64,000 nt of DNA from Symbiopectobacterium purcellii_A (GTDB taxonomy: Bacteria > Pseudomonadota > Gammaproteobacteria > Enterobacterales > Enterobacteriaceae): contig NZ_CP189882.1 of the NCBI RefSeq assembly GCF_052050035.1, positions 930,001 through 994,000 on the forward strand. Direction: 5' to 3'. Made by a program: the position numbers and the translations under genes. Of the stretch, positions 1 to 9,385 are shown piece by piece; within the stretch, counting starts at the first letter, position 1; the number at the start of each line of letters is the position of its first letter. Under the pieces are notes generated by a model. The model had not been told where the DNA came from. It did no database searches and saw only the letters and a program-made list of their open reading frames with translations.

Positions 1-285
1 GGGCTTGCCATGCCCCATGGCCGCCCGGAGGAAGGGGTGAAAAAAACCGGCTTCGCGCTGGTAACACTAAAAACCCCACTGCCGTTCAACCATGAAGATA
101 ACGATCCGGTGGATCTGCTGATCACGCTGGCCGCCGAAGATGCTACTGCACACCAAGAGGTGGGCATTATGCAGATCGTTAATCTGTTTGAGGATGAGGC
201 GAATTTCGATCGCCTGCGCGCCTGCCGCACGGAGCAGGATGTTTTAGATCTGATTGATCGCGCCACGCTGGCCGCGACGGAATAA
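1..285 (+). CDS. ulaC: PTS EIIA component, probably L-ascorbate-specific (UlaC), 5' end outside the window
   Basis: This is the C-terminal part of a cytoplasmic phosphotransferase IIA protein that passes phosphate from HPr to the IIB component during ascorbate uptake. The frame is open from base 1 and ends with TAA at 283-285. Near the window start it reads A-M-P-H-G-R-P-E-E-G, the PTS_EIIA_2 active-site signature with the phosphorylatable histidine (usually PHARP). About 95 residues are visible against roughly 155 in E. coli UlaC. The next gene, ulaD, starts 10 bp downstream behind AAGGAG, so the genes form one operon. The substrate is inferred from the ulaDEF neighbours; the residues alone would also fit other EIIA-Mtl-type proteins. 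Confidence 0.85.
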   Translation, partial: GLAMPHGRPEEGVKKTGFALVTLKTPLPFNHEDNDPVDLLITLAAEDATAHQEVGIMQIVNLFEDEANFDRLRACRTEQDVLDLIDRATLAATE

Positions 286-295
286 GGAGTCCCCG

Positions 296-949
296 ATGCC
301 ACAGTTACCGATGTTACAAGTTGCGCTGGATAACCAGACGCTGTCCGATGCCTACAACACCACCCGACTGATCGCAGAAGAGGTGGACATTATCGAAGTC
401 GGCACCATTTTATGCGTGGGCGAAGGGGTGCGTGCCGTGCGCGATCTGAAAGCACTCTATCCGCACAAGATCGTGCTGGCCGATGCCAAGATCGCCGACG
501 CGGGGAAAATCCTGTCACGCATGTGTTTTGAAGCCAATGCCGACTGGGTCACGGTGATCTGCTGCGCGGACATCAACACCGCAGCGGGCGCCCTGGCGGT
601 AGCGCGCGAATTCGACGGCGATGTGCAGATCGAACTTACCGGCTTCTGGACCTGGGAACAGGCGGAAGCCTGGCGTGCGGCAGGGATTCAGCAAGTGGTG
701 TATCACCGCAGCCGGGATGCACAGGCCGCTGGCGTCGCCTGGAGCGAAACCGACATCAGCGCCATCAAGCGCCTGGCTGAAATGGGCTTTAAAGTCACTG
801 TCACCGGCGGTCTGGCGCTGGACGATCTGCAGCTGTTTCAGGGCATCCCGATTCACGTCTTTATCGCCGGACGCAGTATCCGCGATGCGGCAAGCCCGGT
901 CGATGCTGCCCGTGAGTTTAAACGCCGTATTGCCCAACTGTGGGGCTAA
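296..949 (+). CDS. ulaD: 3-keto-L-gulonate-6-phosphate decarboxylase
   Basis: Decarboxylates 3-keto-L-gulonate 6-phosphate to L-xylulose 5-phosphate in anaerobic ascorbate catabolism. The 217-residue protein matches the usual 216. It belongs to the orotidine-monophosphate-decarboxylase barrel superfamily and carries the D-x-K-x-x-D signature (D63-A-K65-I-A-D68), which holds Mg2+ and substrate. The C-terminal phosphate-binding strand reads V-T-G-G-L and F-I-A-G-R-S-I. The start at 296 is chosen because AAGGAG lies 7-8 bases upstream and the product then begins like UlaD/SgbH. UlaD and SgbH are close paralogues; the EIIA gene upstream favours UlaD. Nothing indicates damage. Confidence 0.92.
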   Translation: MPQLPMLQVALDNQTLSDAYNTTRLIAEEVDIIEVGTILCVGEGVRAVRDLKALYPHKIVLADAKIADAGKILSRMCFEANADWVTVICCADINTAAGALAVAREFDGDVQIELTGFWTWEQAEAWRAAGIQQVVYHRSRDAQAAGVAWSETDISAIKRLAEMGFKVTVTGGLALDDLQLFQGIPIHVFIAGRSIRDAASPVDAAREFKRRIAQLWG

Positions 950-959
950 GGGAAGTAAC

Positions 960-1820
960 ATGCTGACAAAAGCGGTGCCGCTGGGCATCTACGAAAAAGC
1001 GTTACCTCCCGGCGAGGATTGGCTGGCACGCTTACAACTGGTCCATGAGTTGGGCTTTGATTTCGTCGAAATGTCGGTGGATGAAACCGATGAGCGCTTA
1101 GCCCGGCTGGATTGGGATCGGGAACAGCGTCTGGCGTTAGTCAATGCCATCGCGGCTACCGGTATTCGGGTGCCTTCCATGTGCCTGAGCGCGCACCGCC
1201 GCTTCCCACTGGGCTCACAGGATGACGCTATTCGCGATCAGGGGCTCACCATCATGCATAAAGCTATTGCGCTGGCGCAGGATGTGGGGATTCGTGTGAT
1301 TCAGTTGGCCGGTTACGATGTCTATTATCAGGAGGCCAATGAGATAACACGTGAGCGTTTTCGCGACGGCCTGCAACACGCGGTAGAAATGGCGAGCCGC
1401 GCACAGGTCACACTGGCGATGGAGATCATGGATTACCCCCTGATGAACTCCATCAGCAAAGCGCTAGGCTATGCCAACTACCTCAACAACCCGTGGTTCC
1501 AGCTCTATCCCGATATCGGTAACCTCTCGGCCTGGGATAATGATGTGCAGATGGAGTTGCGCGCAGGCCAAGGCCACATTGTCGCGGTGCACGTGAAAGA
1601 TACCCGCCCCGGCGTCTTCAAAAACGTGCCCTTCGGCACGGGCGTCGTGGATTTCGAACGCTGTTTTACCACGCTGAAAGAGAGCGGCTACCGTGGTCCT
1701 TATCTGATTGAGATGTGGAGCGAGAATGCCCCCGATCCCATCAAAGAAGTGCTCGCAGCGCGCGACTGGGTGAAACAGCGCATGGAACGCGCCGGTTTGC
1801 ACGTGGAGGAAGCCGCATGA
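960..1820 (+). CDS. ulaE: L-xylulose-5-phosphate 3-epimerase
   Basis: Converts L-xylulose 5-phosphate to L-ribulose 5-phosphate, the second catabolic step of the ula pathway. It has 286 residues against 284 in E. coli, in the AP-endonuclease-2 / xylose-isomerase-like TIM-barrel family. Expected metal-ligand segments are present: M-E-I-M-D-Y, Y-P-D-I-G-N-L, H-V-K-D-T and a C-terminal L-I-E-M-W. The start at 960 follows GGAAG by 4 bases and lies 10 bp after the ulaD stop. The 3' end overlaps ulaF as ATGA (1817-1820), implying translational coupling. SgbU is the close paralogue that could be confused with it. Confidence 0.92.
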   Translation: MLTKAVPLGIYEKALPPGEDWLARLQLVHELGFDFVEMSVDETDERLARLDWDREQRLALVNAIAATGIRVPSMCLSAHRRFPLGSQDDAIRDQGLTIMHKAIALAQDVGIRVIQLAGYDVYYQEANEITRERFRDGLQHAVEMASRAQVTLAMEIMDYPLMNSISKALGYANYLNNPWFQLYPDIGNLSAWDNDVQMELRAGQGHIVAVHVKDTRPGVFKNVPFGTGVVDFERCFTTLKESGYRGPYLIEMWSENAPDPIKEVLAARDWVKQRMERAGLHVEEAA

Positions 1821-2506
1821 TAGCGCAACTGAAACAACGCGTCTTTGAAGCCAATATGGCCCTGCCTCAGCACGGTCTGGTGACGTACACCTGGGGGAAT
1901 GTGAGTGCTGTCGAACGCGAACGCGGTCTGGTGGTTATCAAACCCAGCGGCGTCGCCTATGAAGTGATGCGGGCCGAGGATATGGTGGTGGTCGATGTAC
2001 AGGGCAATCTGGTTGAAGGACATTATCGCCCTTCCTCGGATACCCCCACGCATCTGGAGCTGTATCGCCGCTATCCGCAAATGGGCGGGATTGTGCACAC
2101 TCACTCCACCCACGCCACCGCCTGGGCACAGGCCGGGTTAGATATTCCTGCGCTCGGCACAACGCACGCCGACTATTTTTTTGGCGACATTCCCTGCACC
2201 CGTCCGCTGACGGCGCACGAAGTGGAGCATGAGTACGAAAAAAATACCGGTGTGGTCATTGCCCAGACGCTGGGAGATCGCAATCCACTGCACACCCCCG
2301 GCATGATTGCCTACCAGCATGGGCCGTTCTGCTGGGGCAAAGATGCGGAAGAAGCGGTACACAATGCGGTGGTGCTGGAAGAAGTGGCGCGCATGGCCTG
2401 GCTCGCCTGCACACTGAACCCTCATCTGCGCGCGCTCGACAGCGCATTGCAGCACAAGCATTTTAATCGCAAACACGGCCCGAACGCCTACTACGGGCAA
2501 AAATAA
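1817..2506 (+). CDS. ulaF: L-ribulose-5-phosphate 4-epimerase
   Basis: Converts L-ribulose 5-phosphate to D-xylulose 5-phosphate, which enters the pentose-phosphate pathway. The 229-residue protein is a class-II aldolase/AraD-like enzyme. Zinc ligands are visible as H94-T-H96 in the I-V-H-T-H-S-T-H stretch, with D75 in R-P-S-S-D-T and a third histidine in the N-P-L-H-T-P-G-M segment. The start overlaps the ulaE stop (ATGA), and GGAGG lies 6 bases upstream. The pathway product feeds transketolase; a tktA gene lies 10 kb away but is not part of this operon. AraD and SgbE are paralogues; position in the operon decides for UlaF. Confidence 0.92.
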   Translation: MIAQLKQRVFEANMALPQHGLVTYTWGNVSAVERERGLVVIKPSGVAYEVMRAEDMVVVDVQGNLVEGHYRPSSDTPTHLELYRRYPQMGGIVHTHSTHATAWAQAGLDIPALGTTHADYFFGDIPCTRPLTAHEVEHEYEKNTGVVIAQTLGDRNPLHTPGMIAYQHGPFCWGKDAEEAVHNAVVLEEVARMAWLACTLNPHLRALDSALQHKHFNRKHGPNAYYGQK

Positions 2507-2514
2507 CGCCCCGA

Positions 2515-2546
2515 CGGTCATTCCTCGCCAACGCGAGAAATGACCG
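2515..2546 (+). terminator. Hairpin after ulaF, possible operon terminator
   Basis: CGGTCATT at 2515-2522 pairs perfectly with AATGACCG at 2539-2546, and CTCGC/GCGAG extends the stem inside. It lies 9 bp after the ulaF stop. There is no T-run behind it, so it may be an mRNA-stabilising hairpin or a weak terminator rather than a classical one. Confidence 0.55.
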
Positions 2547-2688
2547 TATTCTCTGCCAATTACGCGCCCTTCTTCGCACAAATCCCCTATACTTTATGTG
2601 ACAACCTTCAACAATATGTTACCTGCATCACGCCTAAATATTTTTATTTGGTTAATCCTTGGCTGTGGTGTTTGTTTTCGATTATGAT

Positions 2689-2708
2689 AATGCTCGAAAA
2701 CGAACATT
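2689..2708 (+). promoter_or_regulatory. GlpR repressor operator upstream of glpD
   Basis: An almost perfect palindrome, ATGCTCG-AAAA-CGAACAT, ending 31 bp before the glpD start. It fits the known GlpR consensus WATKYTCGWWAWMRAAMATW. A weaker half-matching copy, TTTTCGATTATGATAAT, lies directly upstream at about 2675-2691. In E. coli the glpD operator region has the same arrangement. Induction by glycerol 3-phosphate is inferred. Confidence 0.8.
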
Positions 2709-2739
2709 TTGACCTTTTTTTGGACACGGAGGAGAACGC

Positions 2740-4239
2740 GTGGAAACCAAAGACCTTATCGTGATCGGTGGGGGCATCAACGGCGCTGGGATTGCAGCCG
2801 ATGCAGCGGGCCGTGGATTGTCGGTGCTACTGTTAGAAGCACAGGATCTTGCCAGCGCTACCTCCTCTGCCAGTTCAAAATTGATCCACGGCGGCCTACG
2901 CTACCTGGAACATTACGAGTTTCGTTTGGTGAGCGAAGCGCTCTCCGAGCGTGAAAAATTGCTGAAGATGGCACCGCACATCATCTTCCCAATGCGCTTC
3001 CGTTTGCCCCATAAGCCGCACCTGCGCCCGGCCTGGATGATTCGTATCGGGCTATTTATGTATGACAATCTGGGCAAACGCGTCAGCCTGCCCGCCAGCC
3101 ACGGCCTGAAATTCGGCAAGGACTCGGTGCTGAAACCCGAATTAACGCGCGGTTTCGAATATTCCGACTGCTGGGTAGACGATGCGCGTCTGGTGGTATT
3201 GAACGCGCAGGAAGTGGTGAAACGCGGCGGCGAAGTGCGCACCCGCACCAAAGTGACGCGGGCGCGTCGCGAAGGCGATCTGTGGATCATCGATGCCGTT
3301 GACAGCGTTACCGGAGAAACCCATACCTGGCAGGCGAAAGGACTGGTCAACGCCACGGGCCCTTGGGTGAAAGAGTTCTTCGATCACGGGCTGGAGCTAA
3401 AATCCCCTTATGGCATTCGTCTGATCAAAGGCAGCCACATCGTTGTGCCTCGCGTACACGACGAACCACAGTCCTACATTCTGCAAAACAAAGATAATCG
3501 CATTGTGTTTGTGATCCCGTGGCAGGATGAGTTCTCGATCATCGGCACCACCGATGTGGAATACCACGGCGACCCGCATGACGTGAAGATCGACGACAAA
3601 GAAACGGCCTACTTGCTGGACGTCTACAACGATCACTTCAAAAAGACGCTGACACGCGACGATATCGTATGGACCTATTCCGGCGTGCGCCCGCTGTGCG
3701 ATGATGAGTCGGATTCTCCGCAGGCCATTACCCGTGATTACACGCTATCGGTGGCGGACGAGCACGGTAAAGCGCCTCTGCTGTCGGTGTTTGGCGGCAA
3801 GCTGACCACCTACCGCAAGCTGGCAGAGCATGCGATGGAGAAACTGGCAAAATACTATCCGCACAGCGGTCAGGCCTGGACGCAAAACGCGGTGCTGCCC
3901 GGCGGCGATTTGGCCGGTACGCGCGACGAATACGCCGCTGCGCTGCGCCGCCGTTTTAACCTGCCGGAATCGCTGGCGCGTCGCTATGCCCGCACCTACG
4001 GTTCCCACAGCGAACTGATCCTGACGAACGCCACAGGCATTCACGATATCGGCGAAAACTTCGGACACGACCTCTACGAAGCGGAATTGCGCTATCTGGC
4101 CGACAAAGAGTGGGTTGTCAGCGTGGAGGATGCCATCTGGCGTCGTACCAAGCTGGGCATGTGGCTGAATGATGATCAAAAACAACGCGTCGCTGACTGG
4201 TTAAGTGCCTATCGCCAATCCAAGGTTACCGCACAGTAA
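2740..4239 (+). CDS. glpD: Aerobic glycerol-3-phosphate dehydrogenase
   Basis: FAD-dependent membrane-associated enzyme that oxidises sn-glycerol 3-phosphate to dihydroxyacetone phosphate and passes electrons to ubiquinone. The 499-residue length is typical (E. coli 501). The N-terminus carries the FAD-binding G-G-G-I-N-G-A-G at residues 10-17. The family segments S-S-A-S-S-K-L-I-H-G-G-L-R-Y, V-N-A-T-G-P-W and S-V-F-G-G-K-L-T-T-Y-R-K-L-A-E are all present. The start is a GTG at 2740, chosen for the GGAGGAG 6-8 bases upstream and because the product then begins M-E-T-K-D like its homologues. It is monocistronic here: a terminator follows immediately, and the usual glpE-glpG-glpR neighbours are absent downstream. 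Confidence 0.96.
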   Translation: METKDLIVIGGGINGAGIAADAAGRGLSVLLLEAQDLASATSSASSKLIHGGLRYLEHYEFRLVSEALSEREKLLKMAPHIIFPMRFRLPHKPHLRPAWMIRIGLFMYDNLGKRVSLPASHGLKFGKDSVLKPELTRGFEYSDCWVDDARLVVLNAQEVVKRGGEVRTRTKVTRARREGDLWIIDAVDSVTGETHTWQAKGLVNATGPWVKEFFDHGLELKSPYGIRLIKGSHIVVPRVHDEPQSYILQNKDNRIVFVIPWQDEFSIIGTTDVEYHGDPHDVKIDDKETAYLLDVYNDHFKKTLTRDDIVWTYSGVRPLCDDESDSPQAITRDYTLSVADEHGKAPLLSVFGGKLTTYRKLAEHAMEKLAKYYPHSGQAWTQNAVLPGGDLAGTRDEYAAALRRRFNLPESLARRYARTYGSHSELILTNATGIHDIGENFGHDLYEAELRYLADKEWVVSVEDAIWRRTKLGMWLNDDQKQRVADWLSAYRQSKVTAQ

Positions 4240-4267
4240 TTTTCCTGCCAGACCGCTCCCACCACAA

Positions 4268-4299
4268 CAGGTTGCCTAAAGGTAACCTGTTCGTTTTTT
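4268..4299 (+). terminator. Rho-independent terminator of glpD
   Basis: CAGGTTGCC-TAAA-GGTAACCTG forms a stem-loop with one G-T pair, followed by TTCGTTTTTT. It lies 29 bp after the glpD stop. Confidence 0.85.
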
Positions 4300-4928
4300 A
4301 CACGAAAGAAACGTTAACATTTCGCGGAATACAACGCCCATTACCCACTAAAAAAGTGTGGTTAATCATTTTTTCCCTCTTCACGCTAATCTGCTCTCAC
4401 AGACGCAAGTCAAAGCAGCGTCATCCCAAGAAAATAAACCGGGCCAGTAACAGTAAATAATAAACGAATGATAATAAACATTGCGCACAATGTTATTTAT
4501 TATGTTAATGGAATTTAAAATCAGGGAATATATTTACCACAAGAAGGAAAGCGATGGATAAAATATATGTCTGATATAATGTAAATAAGAATAATAATCA
4601 ATACCCATAAAAATAAATGGTTATTTGTTTTTCTAAGAGATAGCTCACAGAATAAATACAATAAAATACCCATTCTTATTAATGATTAACGGAGTAATAA
4701 ATTGCATCTCAAGTACTCTATTATTAGTACTGATAGCCAATCATGACCTCCGTCCTATTCAACATTGCATCGTAATGTCAGTTCGCAAAACAGACGCGGG
4801 TAATAAGCCGTTGTGATGAGATATCGTTATTAAGTATTTTATACAATGGTTAGTGTTTACTGTCACGTTATTTCTTATCGTCTTGTTGCGTGTTTTGTTC
4901 TGCGTTGATTTCCGTGCTCATGTATTCG
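4300..4928. other. AT-rich stretch without recognisable gene
   Basis: About 630 bp of strongly A+T-rich DNA between the glpD terminator and the first IS30 fragment. I find no open frame with a ribosome site or familiar protein, no tRNA and no repeat shared with the rest of the window. It could be a decayed gene or a long intergenic region. Confidence 0.5.
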
Positions 4929-5169
4929 CCCCATTCCCACTCGAAACGCAACAAAGTGACCCACTTGCCAGAGTCGGATAAAATCACCGTTCTGGCCATA
5001 CTGGAGAGCCTGTTGCATGCAGGGAAAACATCTGACTCAGAAAGAACGGTTCTACATCGAAAAGCGGCGTGGTGAAGGTGTCAACCAAGCTACCATCGCC
5101 AGAGAGCTTGCTCTGCCTCGCTCGACCATCAGCAGGGAACTCAGACGCAATACCGACCCTACTTTCAAT
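4929..5169 (+). mobile_element. IS30-family element, 5' fragment
   Basis: Starts with the IS30 terminal repeat CCCCATTCCCACTCGAAACG and contains the first part of the transposase (M-Q-G-K-H-L-T-Q-K-E-R-F-Y at about 5019). It is cut after about 240 bp by IS5-A at 5170. The rest of this copy is not found on the other side of the insertion, so the element was truncated by recombination. Compare the intact copy at 54123-55223. Confidence 0.85.
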
Positions 5170-6015
5170 AAGCGTGTTGCTTAATAGTGAAATAAGGGTG
5201 TTTCGGTGATTGAAGTAAATTTTACGCTGTTCTGAGATGGAAATTCCAAAGACCGGCGCTAAGGAGTAAGAAGGTATCATCAATAAAGGGTCTACGATTC
5301 CGTAAAATTTGGGTCATGCAACCGAGGCGCTTGATACCCGCGATGGCGTGTTCAACTGTAATACGGATGCCCGAGATTATTTTATTTTCTTGTTTTTGTT
5401 CAGGCGATAAAGGTCTTTTTCGAGTTCCTTTTTTTGGGATTTGTGTATTAGGATGCTGTTTATCTATACCTTGAAAACCGGTATCTGCCCAGATGGTTAC
5501 CTCAGGAGGAATATGGCGAATTATATCGACTTTATCGAGTAAGCGTTTATCGTGACGGCGCCCATTTTTGCTCATGGGGATAAATCCAATTTGCCTTGTT
5601 TCGTCAGTCATAATAAGCCCTTTTCGAGTGGTCTGTCTTTTCTTTCCCGAATACATTTTTTTCGCCGACGCAGATTCTTAGGCTTTTGGACAGGTCGCTC
5701 TGTCCCATCAATAAAGACGTCTTTAACTCCAGGAAAGGCGCGAAAAAATTCCTCAGCAGAGCGAATTTGACGAGCGGGCAAAACACATTCTCGCCCCAAG
5801 GTCATCTCTAAAACCGGCAATAATATTTTTACCCAGCGACATACCCGTGTTCTATCTAAACCAAAAAGAAGTCCTTGCAAATCATAGGTCGGATAACATT
5901 TTAAATACAATAAAATAAAAAGCAGTTTATCTAATGGGGTTGGGATAAATCCTTTCTGCCCTGCACCCATCTGCCGCTCGTGATCTTTTCGATTCTTTTT
6001 CCGATAAATCAAATA

Positions 6016-7093
6016 TAGCCAAGCGACTTAATTTTGATTACACCATATGGACTGAGAACAAACTCTCTGTATCGCAACCCATCTCTCTTTTTTTGCTTTT
6101 TGCTTGTGCCCATTTATGCTCAATTGGGTTAAGATCTGGCGAATATGTAGGCAAATACTCCACCATATACCCTGCATCGATGATGACTTGTTGAATATTA
6201 TGTTTTTTGTGAAAAGTGGCATTGTCCATCATGATTACACTGTTTTTAGGGAGTACTGGGATAAGGACTTGTGTGACCCAGGCATAGAAAACATCGCTGT
6301 TAATATTGATATCAAATAATCCTATAGCAAACAGCGTTGTGCCTAATAAAGCGCCGATAACATTTGTTCTTCCCCTAGCTCCCCAGTTCTTCAGGCCAAA
6401 ACACCGTTGACCTTTTGGGGAATAGCCGTGAGTCCGTGGGGCATCGTGTGAAAAACCACTTTCATCAATAAAAACAATAGATTTACCTTCTTTTTCATAC
6501 TGTTGTTTTTTTTGTTGAAATCCCTGCCGGGCGTTTTCGTCGGCTTTCGGATGGCTTTGTGGAATAATTTAACCGTTTGATTTACATCTTCTTTAGTTAG
6601 AATGCATTTACAGAGAATGTATTTTGTTAGAACGACAAATCAAATAGTTAGCACAATAAAAAGCATTCCGAGAGGAAAAATTAGTCGTTGAAATTTTATA
6701 ATGCTTATATAAATCAGTATCTTAAATTATTCAACAAAGCCCTTTCGGATGACGTAGAGTTTTTTTTATAGGTCAATCCCAGCTTTTTAAGCGCTTGCCA
6801 AATGGCCTTCTGACAAACGCCAAAACGCTCTGCACGTTCTTTTTGGTAAGCATCTGGATATTGTTCAACATCTTTTATCAACTCGGATTTATCGATCTTT
6901 CGCTGACGCGTGGTCGATGCTTTTGACTCTATTTGATTAATCCAACGCGATACAGAGGCAGGGCAAATCCGAAATTGCTTCGCTGTTTCTCGGATACTCA
7001 ACCCTTCGTTTTTCCGTGTAGATATCACTTTACGTCTAAAATCAATTGAATAGCTCATTTAAATAATGTAATCAAAATTAAGTCGTTTAGCTA
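6016..7093 (-). mobile_element. IS630-family element, copy 1, interrupted by M189
   Basis: Terminal repeats TAGCCAAGCGACTTAA (left) and rc-TAGCTAAACGACTTAA (right), each preceded or followed by TA. Subtracting the 189-bp M189 and its 9-bp duplication leaves 880 bp, the full family length. The N-terminal transposase half, with the helix-turn-helix segment I-R-E-T-A-K-Q-F-R, is read at 6714-7058 on the minus strand and stops in M189. The D-D-E half lies at 6038-6232 (M-M-D-N-A-T-F-H and Y-S-P-D-L-N-P-I-E-H). Not functional as it stands. Confidence 0.85.
6553..6741 (-). repeat. M189 MITE (IS903-type ends)
   Basis: 189-bp repeat inserted in IS630 copy 1, flanked by the 9-bp direct repeat CTTTCGGAT (6544-6552 and 6742-6750). 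The ends are GGCTTTGTKGAATAATTTAA, inverted. It has no coding capacity. The left end has one substitution (GTGG instead of GTTG). Confidence 0.9.
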
Positions 7094-7629
7094 TAGCTAT
7101 CGCCGCGCCAAAGGTCGAGTTTGCTGATCGTGTTGGTGAGGCTGCTGGCGTGCTCATCGGCAACTACGCGAAAACCGTAGGACTCGGCCCCAACAAGCTC
7201 TTTGCGTGGCTGCGCGATAACCGGGTGCTGATCGCCTCTGGCGCTCGCCGCAACGTCCCGATGCAGGAGTACATGGGCTTTGTTGAATAATTTAAGATAC
7301 TGATTTATATAAGCATTATAAAATTTCAACGACTAATTTTTCCTCTCGGAATGCTTTTTATTGTGCTAACTATTTGATTTGTCGTTCTAACAAAATACAT
7401 TCTCTGTAAATGCATTCTAACTAAAGAAGATGTAAATCAAACGGTTAAATTATTCAACAAAGCCGAGTACATGGATAGAGGTTATTTCACTGTCCGTGAG
7501 ACGCCTGTAGACACCAATCACGGCATTCAAATCTCATTCACGACGAAGATCACCGGCAAGGGCCAGCAATGGCTGACGCGGAAGATGCTTGATGCGGGTC
7601 TTCTGAAAGCAGTGGGGAGCGCCGCATGA
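7094..7629 (+). pseudogene. Phage antirepressor C-terminal (KilAC) domain, 5' truncated and interrupted
   Basis: Reads through two halves separated by M189 (7276-7464). The first ends A-R-R-N-V-P-M-Q-E-Y-M and the second begins D-R-G-Y-F-T-V-R-E-T. After removing the insertion, the V-G-L-G-P-N-K-L-F-A-W-L-R-D and Y-F-T-V-R-E-T segments match the phage antirepressor KilAC family. KilAC proteins antagonise the prophage repressor in the host cytoplasm. The 5' end was removed by IS630 at 7093. The stop overlaps the next phage gene as ATGA at 7626-7629, which shows an original phage operon. Confidence 0.75.
7276..7464 (+). repeat. M189 MITE (IS903-type ends) in the antirepressor gene
   Basis: 189 bp with 9-bp target duplication GAGTACATG (7267-7275 and 7465-7473). 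It interrupts codons of the KilAC domain; excision of one repeat copy restores the frame. Confidence 0.92.
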
Positions 7630-8052
7630 ACACTGCTGAGATATATCAATTCCCCGACCCCGAGCAGGGGCAACAGGAGCATCGCGTGGCTGACACTGAT
7701 GATGGCTTCATCATGCTGGCGATGGAGCTTTACGAAGAACTTATCGGCGCTAATTTGACACGCAATCAAGCCAAGGTGGCACACGCTGTATGCCGAAAGA
7801 CATACGGCTTCAAGAAGAAAATGGATCGCATTGCTGACAGTCAATTAGCCGAGCTTTGCAGAATCAGCAGACCAAAGGCCAGCATTGCCAAAAATGAGCT
7901 TATCGCCATGAAAGTTCTGGTGAAAGACGGAAGCAAAATTGGCCCAAACAAAAACATATCAGAATGGGAGATCCCGGAGTGTTCCCAAATAGATAACATT
8001 GTTACCAAATCGGGAATAAAAAACGTTACCAAATTGGATACACCGAGTGTTA
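7626..8052 (+). pseudogene. Phage replication protein O-like N-terminal fragment
   Basis: About 142 native residues. The stretch D-G-F-I-M-L-A-M-E-L-Y-E-E-L followed by L-T-R-N-Q-A-K-V-A-H-A-V-C-R-K-T-Y-G-F is characteristic of the lambda-O type N-terminal domain, a winged-helix domain that binds the phage origin. It is translationally coupled to the antirepressor fragment. IS630 copy 2 cuts it after T-P-S-V, and the last residues of the open frame come from the IS end. The C-terminal helicase-loader interaction region is missing, so it is very unlikely to work. Confidence 0.75.
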
Positions 8053-8076
8053 TAGCCAAGCGACTTAATTTTGATT

Positions 8077-9385
8077 GAGACTGTAAAATAATCTGTGTAA
8101 ATGGCATTTTGAGGAAAACCTTCAAAGGATAACAAAATGCCTATCAGCAACGAACTTATTGACCAACTGCTTCAAGATTGTCACTCCCCTCAGGATCTGC
8201 TGGGTGAATCAGGCCTACTCAAGGTGCTGACTAAAAGACTGGCGGAACGGGTTCTTGAAGCTGAGATGGAGATGCACCTTGGGTATGCTAAGCATGACCC
8301 GGCTGGTAATCATTCAGGCAACTCCCGCAATGGCAAGACATCCAAGAGCGTACGTAGCCAAAATGGGGAGATCGAGCTCGATATTCCGCGCGACCGCAAC
8401 AGTACCTTCGAGCCGACACTGATCGGTAAGAACGAAAAACAGCTTAACGGCTTCGATGACCGCATTATTTCTCTCTATTCCAGAGGGTTATCAACCCGTG
8501 ATATTCAGGCACACTTTAAAGAAGTCTACGGGGTCGATGTTTCCGCTGGCTTCATTTCTCAAGTGACCAATGCTGTGATGGATGAAGTTAAGCGCTGGCA
8601 GCAACGGCCGCTGGATGCGCTTTATCCCATTGTTTACCTTGACTGTATTGTTGTCAAAAGCCAGGACGGCGGAGCCGTGGCCAACAAGTCTGTTTATCTG
8701 GCCCTCGGCGTCAACGGCCAGGGCGAAAAAGAGCTGCTGGGGCTATGGATAGCCAAAACTGAGGGGGCCAAGTTCTGGTTATCTGTGATGACAGAACTGA
8801 AAAATCGTGGGCTAAAGGACATCTTCGTCGCCTGCTGCGATGGCCTGAAAGGCTTTCCTGATGCCATTGAAGCTGTTTACCCGCATACGCGGGTACAGCT
8901 CTGCATTGTGCATCAGGTGCGGAACTCGCTGCGCTACGTCGGCTGGAAAGAGCGTAAGGCCGTTGCTGCTGACCTGCGCACCATCTATAGTTCCGCAACG
9001 ATAGAGGGCGCTGAAGAGGCCCTGGATGCCTTCGCGGCCAAATGGGATGAGCAGTTCCCGACGATCAGCCCGTCGTGGAGAAATAATTGGGAACGTCTCA
9101 TCGTCATTTTTGACTTTCCGCCGGAGATCCGCAAGGTTATCTACACCACCAACGCAATAGAGTCGTTAAATGCTTCATTGCGCAAGATAACGAAAACGCG
9201 ACGAATATTTCCAACGGATGACTCGGTGATAAAATTACTCTATCTAGCCTTGCATAATATCTCTGCTAAATGGACCTTGCCAATCAGAGACTGGAAACCT
9301 GCTATGAGCCAATTCATGTTGATGTATGGAGAACGAATCTCCGGTTAAGCAATGGAGCCATTTACACAAAATTCTTTACAGACTC
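8077..9385 (+). mobile_element. IS256-family element, copy 1 (1309 bp)
   Basis: Ends GAGACTGTAAA and rc-GAGTCTGTAAA. Flanked by the 8-bp duplication TTTTGATT (8069-8076 and 9386-9393) inside the terminal repeat of IS630 copy 2. Length and ends agree with three other copies in the window. Confidence 0.95.
8137..9348 (+). CDS. IS256-family transposase
   Basis: Intact 403-residue DDE transposase (mutator-like, Transposase_mut family) that cuts and joins the IS ends. Catalytic carboxylates are placed in V-Y-L-D-C-I-V-V, A-C-C-D-G-L-K-G-F and T-T-N-A-I-E-S-L-N. The C-H pair between the second D and E is seen in L-C-I-V-H-Q-V-R. The start at 8137 is preceded by AAAGGATAAC. The reading frame fills the element. 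It is one of five full-length copies here and probably active, since copies are almost identical. Confidence 0.93.
   Translation: MPISNELIDQLLQDCHSPQDLLGESGLLKVLTKRLAERVLEAEMEMHLGYAKHDPAGNHSGNSRNGKTSKSVRSQNGEIELDIPRDRNSTFEPTLIGKNEKQLNGFDDRIISLYSRGLSTRDIQAHFKEVYGVDVSAGFISQVTNAVMDEVKRWQQRPLDALYPIVYLDCIVVKSQDGGAVANKSVYLALGVNGQGEKELLGLWIAKTEGAKFWLSVMTELKNRGLKDIFVACCDGLKGFPDAIEAVYPHTRVQLCIVHQVRNSLRYVGWKERKAVAADLRTIYSSATIEGAEEALDAFAAKWDEQFPTISPSWRNNWERLIVIFDFPPEIRKVIYTTNAIESLNASLRKITKTRRIFPTDDSVIKLLYLALHNISAKWTLPIRDWKPAMSQFMLMYGERISG

Noticed and set aside
515..988. 157-codon minus-strand frame over ulaD
   Set aside because: Shadow of ulaD; the operon frames on the plus strand are contiguous and recognised.
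6028..6232. Separate small genes within IS630 (for example a 64-aa frame M-P-L-F-T-K-N-I-I)
   Set aside because: Overlapping shadow frames of the transposase, repeated in every IS630 copy.
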